Of a stretch of 9,510 nt of DNA, positions 6,383 through 9,510 are shown one piece after another. Where the stretch lies: positions 1-9,510 of the forward strand of contig JBBILG010000071.1 in assembly GCA_037445085.1 (NCBI GenBank). The letters are read 5' to 3'. A program made the translations under genes and the position numbers. The notes beneath the pieces are model-generated. The model saw nothing but the letters and a program-made list of their open reading frames with translations, ran no database searches and had not been told where the DNA came from. Origin of the DNA: JBBILG01 sp037445085. Lineage in GTDB: Bacteria; Pseudomonadota; Gammaproteobacteria; Burkholderiales; Methylophilaceae. Every line of letters begins with the position of its first letter. Position 1 is the stretch's first letter.

Positions 6383-7795
6383 ATGAGACGGCTGCGGGCG
6401 TGGGCCCTCGCCGCCTTGCTCGCCCTCGCGCTGCCGGCGCAGGCGGCACTGCCCGGGCCGGTGGCCGCCGCCCTGCAGGCGCAGGGGATCCCGGCCGAGT
6501 CCGTGGCCGTGTTCGTGCAGCAGGTGGATGCCCGCGCCCCGCTGCTCGCACACCATGCCGACGCGGCGATGAACCCGGCCTCGGCGATGAAGCTGCTGAC
6601 CACTTACGCCGGCCTGGAGCTGCTGGGGCCGGCCCATACCTGGCAGACGGAAATCCATGCCACGGCACCGCCGCGCGGCGAGGTGCTGGAAGGCGACCTC
6701 ATCCTCAAGGGCTACGGCGACCCGGCGCTTACCCAGGAGCATTTCTGGAGCCTGGTGCGCACCCTCCGGCAGAAGGGCGTGCGCGTGGTCCGCGGCGACC
6801 TGGTGCTGGATCAGAGCTATTTCGTGCCGACCGACGACGATCCGGGCGCCTTCGACGGCGAGCTGCACCGGCCCTACAACACCCTGCCCGGCGCGCTGCT
6901 GGTCAACTTCGGCGTGACCCGCTTCGATTTCGCCGGCGATGCCCAGGAGGGCCGCGTGCGCATCGGCGCGGATCCCGACATGGCGCAACTGCGCATCGTC
7001 AACCAGCTGGCCCTGAGCCATGTTCCCTGCGCCGATTGGCAGCACAGGCTGGGCTACCGGGTGCAGCGGGAGGGGGGCGAAGTGGTGGTCGTGTTCAGCG
7101 GCGGCTACTCCCTCGCCTGCGGCGAGCAATCGCTCAACCTGAGTCTGTTCGATCACGCCGTCTATGTCGAGCAGTTGTTCCGCCGCCTGTGGCGCGAGCA
7201 GGGCGGGGAGTTCGAGGGGGCGCTGCGTTCCGGCGCCGTGCCCGAGGGAGCAAGGCTGCTGGTGCGTGCCACTTCGCCGCCGCTCGCCGAGGTGGTGCGC
7301 CGGATCAACAAGCACAGCAACAACGTCATGGCGCGGCAGATGCTGATCTCGCTCGGCGCCGCGCATGCCGGCGCGCCCGGCAGCGCGGCCGCCGGGGCTG
7401 CGGCCATCCGCCAGTGGCTGGCCGGCAAGGGGCTGGAATTCCCGGAACTGGTGATCGACAACGGCGCCGGCCTGTCGCGCATCGAGCGCATCAGCGCCCG
7501 CCATCTGGGCGAACTGCTGCTCGCCGCCTACGCCAGTCCGGTGATGCCCGAGCTGATCTCCTCGCTGCCCATCGTGGCGGTGGACGGCACGCTGCAACGG
7601 CGCCTGCAGGGTAGCCCCCTGGCTGGGCGCGGCCATCTCAAGACCGGCTCGCTGGACGGCGTGCGCGCCATTGCGGGCTACCTGATGGATGCCAGGGGCA
7701 GGCGCTGGGTGGTGGTCTGCCTGGTCAACGACCCGCGCGCGGCGGCCAGCCGGGCGGCCCAGGATGCCCTGCTGGAATGGCTCCATGCGCGCTGA
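6383..7795 (+). CDS. dacB: D-alanyl-D-alanine carboxypeptidase/endopeptidase (PBP4 type)
   Basis: This periplasmic serine DD-peptidase (S13 family) trims or cuts peptide cross-links of murein. From ATG 6383 it is 470 residues, the usual size. It begins with a signal peptide, MRRLRAWALAALLALALPAQA. All three penicillin-binding motifs are present: SAMK (nucleophile Ser67, Lys70), SNN (Ser312-Asn314) in INKHSNNVMARQ, and KTG (from Lys420) in GHLKTGSLDGV. The long insert between the first two motifs, containing GDLILKGYGDPAL, DLVLDQSYF and RPYNTLPGALLVNFG, is typical of PBP4 rather than of the smaller PBP5 group. The frame extends upstream to a GTG at 6365, but the ATG places the positively charged n-region correctly. 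No clear Shine-Dalgarno is visible because of the hairpin just upstream. Confidence 0.93.
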   Translation: MRRLRAWALAALLALALPAQAALPGPVAAALQAQGIPAESVAVFVQQVDARAPLLAHHADAAMNPASAMKLLTTYAGLELLGPAHTWQTEIHATAPPRGEVLEGDLILKGYGDPALTQEHFWSLVRTLRQKGVRVVRGDLVLDQSYFVPTDDDPGAFDGELHRPYNTLPGALLVNFGVTRFDFAGDAQEGRVRIGADPDMAQLRIVNQLALSHVPCADWQHRLGYRVQREGGEVVVVFSGGYSLACGEQSLNLSLFDHAVYVEQLFRRLWREQGGEFEGALRSGAVPEGARLLVRATSPPLAEVVRRINKHSNNVMARQMLISLGAAHAGAPGSAAAGAAAIRQWLAGKGLEFPELVIDNGAGLSRIERISARHLGELLLAAYASPVMPELISSLPIVAVDGTLQRRLQGSPLAGRGHLKTGSLDGVRAIAGYLMDARGRRWVVVCLVNDPRAAASRAAQDALLEWLHAR

Positions 7796-7856
7796 GCCGA
7801 CAGCGCGCGGCGCTTTGCGGTATCATCGGCGTTTTCTCCGACACGGAAACCAGTCC

Positions 7857-8324
7857 ATGAAGCAATCCATGCTGCTCGGCGCTGCGGCCATGCTGGCCGC
7901 TCTCGCCATGGCCGCGACTGCGGCCGAACCCCAACCCAAATCCAGGGAAGCCGCCGCCATGACCATGCCTCAGACCGTCAAAGACCTCCTCCGCACCGAT
8001 CAGCGCGTGGGCTCCGGCGCCGAGGCCCTGCCGCCGGCGCAGGTGACGGTGCACTATACCGGCTGGCTGTACGACCCTGGCAAGCCGGGCGGGCGCGGCG
8101 CCCAATTCGACAGCTCGCTGGATCGCGGTGAACCCTTTACCTTCCTGCTCGGCGGCGGACAGGTGATCCGCGGCTGGGATGAAGGCGTGGCCGGCATGAA
8201 GGTGGGTGGCAAGCGCACCCTCGTCATCCCCTCGCATCTGGGCTACGGCGCGCGCGGCGCGGGCGGCGTGATTCCGCCGTATGCCACCCTGGCGTTCGAC
8301 GTCGAACTGCTGGAAGTGCGCTGA
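7857..8324 (+). CDS. FKBP-type peptidyl-prolyl cis-trans isomerase, exported
   Basis: It catalyses cis-trans isomerisation of X-Pro bonds, here probably as a periplasmic folding helper. The 155 residues comprise a signal peptide (about 1-23, ending ATAA before EPQPKS), a short linker, and one complete FKBP domain. Binding-pocket residues are visible: Tyr67 in VHYTGWLYD, Phe84 and Asp85 in QFDSS, Phe96, Val103-Ile104 and Trp107 in GQVIRGWDEG, Tyr130 in LGYG, and Phe147 in ATLAFDVELL. The open frame reaches back into dacB, but ATG 7857 is chosen because it starts the signal peptide and avoids a 168-base overlap. The ribosome binding site is weak (GGAA about nine bases upstream). It lies 61 bases after dacB in the same direction; a TATCAT at 7821-7826 might be a -10, without a clear -35. 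FkpA/FklB-like dimerisation helices are absent. Confidence 0.92.
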   Translation: MKQSMLLGAAAMLAALAMAATAAEPQPKSREAAAMTMPQTVKDLLRTDQRVGSGAEALPPAQVTVHYTGWLYDPGKPGGRGAQFDSSLDRGEPFTFLLGGGQVIRGWDEGVAGMKVGGKRTLVIPSHLGYGARGAGGVIPPYATLAFDVELLEVR

Positions 8325-8354
8325 GCCGGCGATGGCAGGCGCTCTTGCGGGCAC

Positions 8355-8384
8355 TTGTTTTTGGCGCTTTATTTAGGATATAAA
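8355..8384 (+). promoter_or_regulatory. Sigma-70-like promoter for the 42-residue membrane protein
   Basis: TTGTTT (8355-8360) and TATAAA (8379-8384) are separated by 18 bases in a locally AT-rich spot. Transcription would start near 8391, about 28 bases before the ATG at 8419. This suggests the small gene is expressed independently of the FKBP gene upstream. Confidence 0.45.
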
Positions 8385-8418
8385 GCAAGTATTCTTGTTT
8401 ATGATGAAGGAGACCGTC

Positions 8419-8547
8419 ATGCTGGAAGTACTCTTGGGGAGCTGGGGCGGCATTCTGGCCTTGAGCACCGTCATCCTGAGCGTGGTGGTGATCAGTTTCT
8501 GGCTGGGATACTGCATCTGGAACGAAGAAAAGACGCGCCGGCATTAA
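8419..8547 (+). CDS. Small single-pass membrane protein, 42 residues
   Basis: The frame from ATG 8419 begins MLEVLLGSWGGILALSTVIL and ends with the charged tail NEEKTRRH. AAGGAG lies six bases before the ATG, an ideal ribosome binding site; two in-frame ATGs at 8401 and 8404 are disfavoured because they lie at or before it. Residues ~12-34 form one hydrophobic helix with a positively charged C-terminus, so the tail is expected to face the cytoplasm. The layout (short N-terminus, GxxxL-rich helix, basic tail) recalls the DUF3149-type micro-membrane proteins of proteobacteria, but I am not sure of that family. With its own promoter-like sequence and a codon pattern like its neighbours, it is very likely real despite its size. 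Function unknown. Confidence 0.7.
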   Translation: MLEVLLGSWGGILALSTVILSVVVISFWLGYCIWNEEKTRRH

Positions 8548-8596
8548 GCCATCAGGATAAGAATTCCGCCGGTGTTGGCCCGGCGACAGCAGAAAA

Positions 8597-8614
8597 TCGC
8601 CTCAAAATAGGCGA
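8597..8614 (+). repeat. Short hairpin in the 8548-8696 intergenic stretch
   Basis: TCGCCT (8597-8602) and AGGCGA (8609-8614) are perfectly complementary around CAAAAT. No T-run follows immediately, so it is at best a weak terminator for the small membrane-protein gene. Nothing else convincing is seen in this 149-base spacer, apart from generally AT-rich sequence from about 8630. Confidence 0.35.
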
Positions 8615-8696
8615 GTTGTGCAGTCGGGTATTTTGTAGCTGTAAGTTTTGCAAGAGGCTCATATGTATGATTTTCCTTGATGAGGAGGCCAACCCA

Positions 8697-8985
8697 ATGA
8701 ACCGCACGATCCATGCATCCCTTGTCCTTTATTCCGCTTTGTTTCTGGCGGGGCCGGTGATGGCCGGCCCCGCCGGGCGTTGATCATGCCAGGGAAAAAG
8801 TGCTTCAGGGCACCGGCACCCCGGGCGCCGTGTTGCCCGAGGTCGGTGCCCGCGTGCCCGCCGAGGCGAAGCCGGCGATCGAGCGAAGCCGGCGCGAAGC
8901 GCGGCAGGGCCAGACGCACGCGCTGGATGCGCTTGAAGGCGCGCCGCGTCACGGCGCTCTGGACACGAGGCGGAGCGGCGCGTGA
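8697..8985 (+). pseudogene. Secreted hypothetical protein with a one-base frameshift after the signal peptide
   Basis: ATG 8697 is preceded by GAGGAGG at good spacing and encodes a clear signal peptide, beginning MNRTIHASLVLYSALFLAG and cleaved after PVMA. The frame then stops at TGA 8781-8783 after only 28 residues. If one G is removed from the GGG run at 8775-8777, the frame continues as AGVDHAREKVLQGTG and stays open to TGA 8983-8985, giving about 95 residues. The mature part is alanine-, glutamate- and arginine-rich, with RVPAEAKPAIERSRREA and ALDALEG suggesting an amphipathic helix. I do not recognise the family. Either the gene is decaying or the extra G is a sequence error. A shorter start at GTG 8800, behind AGGG, is possible but would lose the export signal. 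A diverged copy of the domain follows directly. Confidence 0.5.
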
Positions 8986-9135
8986 TCCGCGGCACTGATC
9001 ATGGCCAGGAGGCCCTCTCGGGTGCCAGCAACCGGGTGCCCGGCGAGGCGGCGCCGGCCCTCGAGCATAGCCAGGAATCCAGCCGCACCGGGCCGCACCG
9101 GGCCAGGGAAGGGCTGGAGCGTGGACGCGGTGCCT
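8782..9135 (+). repeat. Diverged tandem duplication of a ~50-residue domain
   Basis: Copy 1 starts at 8782 (DHAREK...RVPAEAKPAIERS) and copy 2 at 8997 (DHGQEA...RVPGEAAPALEHS). DNA similarity is plain at TGATCATG(G)CCAGG (8781 and 8996) and at GTGCCCG-CGAGGCG (8854 and 9036). The offset drops from 215 to 182 bases, so copy 2 lacks 33 bases, an in-frame loss of 11 codons. About 14 of 30 residues agree in the best block. Both copies are read as GAT-CAT from their first codon, so the correct reading frame differs between them. Confidence 0.6.
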
Positions 9136-9197
9136 TCGGCGGGACTGGCGGGCCGTCTCGCGCCGGTCCCCCGGCTGGCCGCGGCGGGCGACCCTGA
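8982..9197 (+). CDS. Second copy of the duplicated hypothetical domain, overlapping the first by GTGA
   Basis: GTG 8982 overlaps the TGA of the preceding frame (GTGA) and has GCGGAG six bases upstream, so translational coupling is possible. The 71 residues carry the domain copy TDHGQEALSGASNRVPGEA followed by PALEHSQESSRTG, then a Gly/Pro/Arg-rich tail that looks like degenerate sequence. There is no signal peptide of its own, which suggests this was once the second domain of the secreted protein upstream rather than an independent gene. A 10-base tandem duplication lies inside it at 9082-9101. The end of the frame, GGRP just before TGA 9197, abuts the transposase fragment and may already belong to it. 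No family recognised; may not be expressed. Confidence 0.35.
   Translation: MIRGTDHGQEALSGASNRVPGEAAPALEHSQESSRTGPHRAREGLERGRGAFGGTGGPSRAGPPAGRGGRP
9082..9104 (+). repeat. 10-base tandem duplication
   Basis: GCCGCACCGG occurs twice head to tail (9082-9091 and 9092-9101), followed by a partial third GCC. One unit is not a multiple of three, so its gain or loss would switch the reading frame between that of the duplicated domain and that of the transposase fragment downstream. Confidence 0.6.
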
Positions 9198-9198
9198 G

Positions 9199-9504
9199 CC
9201 AAGCCACCATCCCCTGTTGGCCTTTGTCGCCGGGGCGCGCATGGTGGCCAACTTCTGGCTGCGCCCGGGCAATGCGCACCGCGCCAACAATATCCTGCAA
9301 TTCCTCGAATCGACGTTTGCCCATCCGGGCGAGAAGGTCGTCGGATTGTTGCGCGCGGACAGCGGCTTCTTCGATGATGCCGTCCTGTCGGCCCTCGAAG
9401 GCAAACGCATCCCTTCCATCATCGCCGCCCGGCTGACCCAGCCGCTCGCCGCGGACTGCGGTGGTCCCGGTCGTTTGGACAGCCACCGGGGAGGAATAAG
9501 CTAA
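9199..9504 (+). pseudogene. IS1380-family transposase fragment, lacking both ends
   Basis: The frame reads SHHPLLAFVAGARMVANF, then WLRPGNAHRANNILQFLEST, then KVVGLLRADSGFFDDAVLSA, then RIPSIIAARLTQPL. This is the central DDE-transposase segment of IS1380-family proteins, including the second catalytic Asp in RADSGF. Recognisable homology spans about 9199-9447, roughly 83 residues of a protein that is normally well over 400. The N-terminal part and first catalytic region are absent, and past QPL the sequence no longer looks like the family and stops at TAA 9502-9504. It lies in a different frame from the hypothetical domain upstream. The last six bases of the window do not show whether more of the element follows. 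Confidence 0.8.
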
Positions 9505-9510
9505 GGCCGG

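Noticed and set aside
4369..6603. 744-codon minus-strand open frame opposite kup
   Set aside because: It is a GC-driven antisense shadow rich in Gln, His, Arg and Gly, with no recognisable domain, and it runs across kup and into dacB.
6242..7786. 514-codon minus-strand open frame opposite dacB
   Set aside because: Same antisense shadow pattern; the plus strand has all three penicillin-binding motifs.
7689..7856. N-terminal extension of the FKBP protein into dacB
   Set aside because: It overlaps dacB in another frame, and the signal peptide begins at ATG 7857.
8355..8783. 142-codon plus-strand frame covering the small membrane gene and the signal peptide
   Set aside because: It has no proper start. 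Its N-terminal part is out of frame with the well-supported 42-residue gene, and only its last 28 codons, from ATG 8697, look real.

Overview
The window comes from a GC-rich bacterial chromosome, most likely a beta- or gammaproteobacterium. The evidence is the GC-rich codon use and the proteobacterial look of the acetate kinase, phosphoketolase, Kup, PBP4 and FKBP proteins. Genus cannot be read from the sequence, and no rRNA, tRNA or CRISPR array was seen.

Left edge (1-477): the first ~114 bases look like the end of an IS21-type insertion sequence with two tandem terminal repeats, and a possible element gene runs off the left edge. Then comes a ~360-base non-coding stretch that becomes AT-rich. 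It holds a full consensus match for an IHF site and an inverted pair of DnaA-box-like 9-mers, an origin-like or regulatory arrangement with no gene of its own.

Metabolic block (478-4355, minus strand): a gene for a small winged-helix-like protein lies upstream of xfp (phosphoketolase) and ackA (acetate kinase). Phosphoketolase splits xylulose-5-P or fructose-6-P with phosphate to give acetyl-phosphate, and acetate kinase turns that into acetate and ATP. The two genes are 97 bases apart, with a nested GC-rich inverted repeat between them. A perfect TATAAT lies just upstream of xfp.

Envelope and transport block (4446-8547, plus strand): kup (K+ uptake) is interrupted near base 4617 by what looks like a ~35-base out-of-frame deletion that removes the second membrane helix, so it is called a pseudogene. 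It is followed by dacB (PBP4-type DD-peptidase), a periplasmic FKBP-type prolyl isomerase and an unlisted 42-residue single-helix membrane protein with a strong ribosome binding site.

Right edge (8548-9510): a decaying accessory region. A signal-peptide reading frame is thrown out by one base from its likely mature domain. A diverged second copy of that domain follows in an ORF overlapping the first by GTGA. After it comes a headless fragment of an IS1380-family transposase that stops just before the window edge. The most unusual points are the broken kup, the duplicated and frameshifted secreted protein next to the IS remnant, and the DnaA/IHF cluster beside the IS21-like end.
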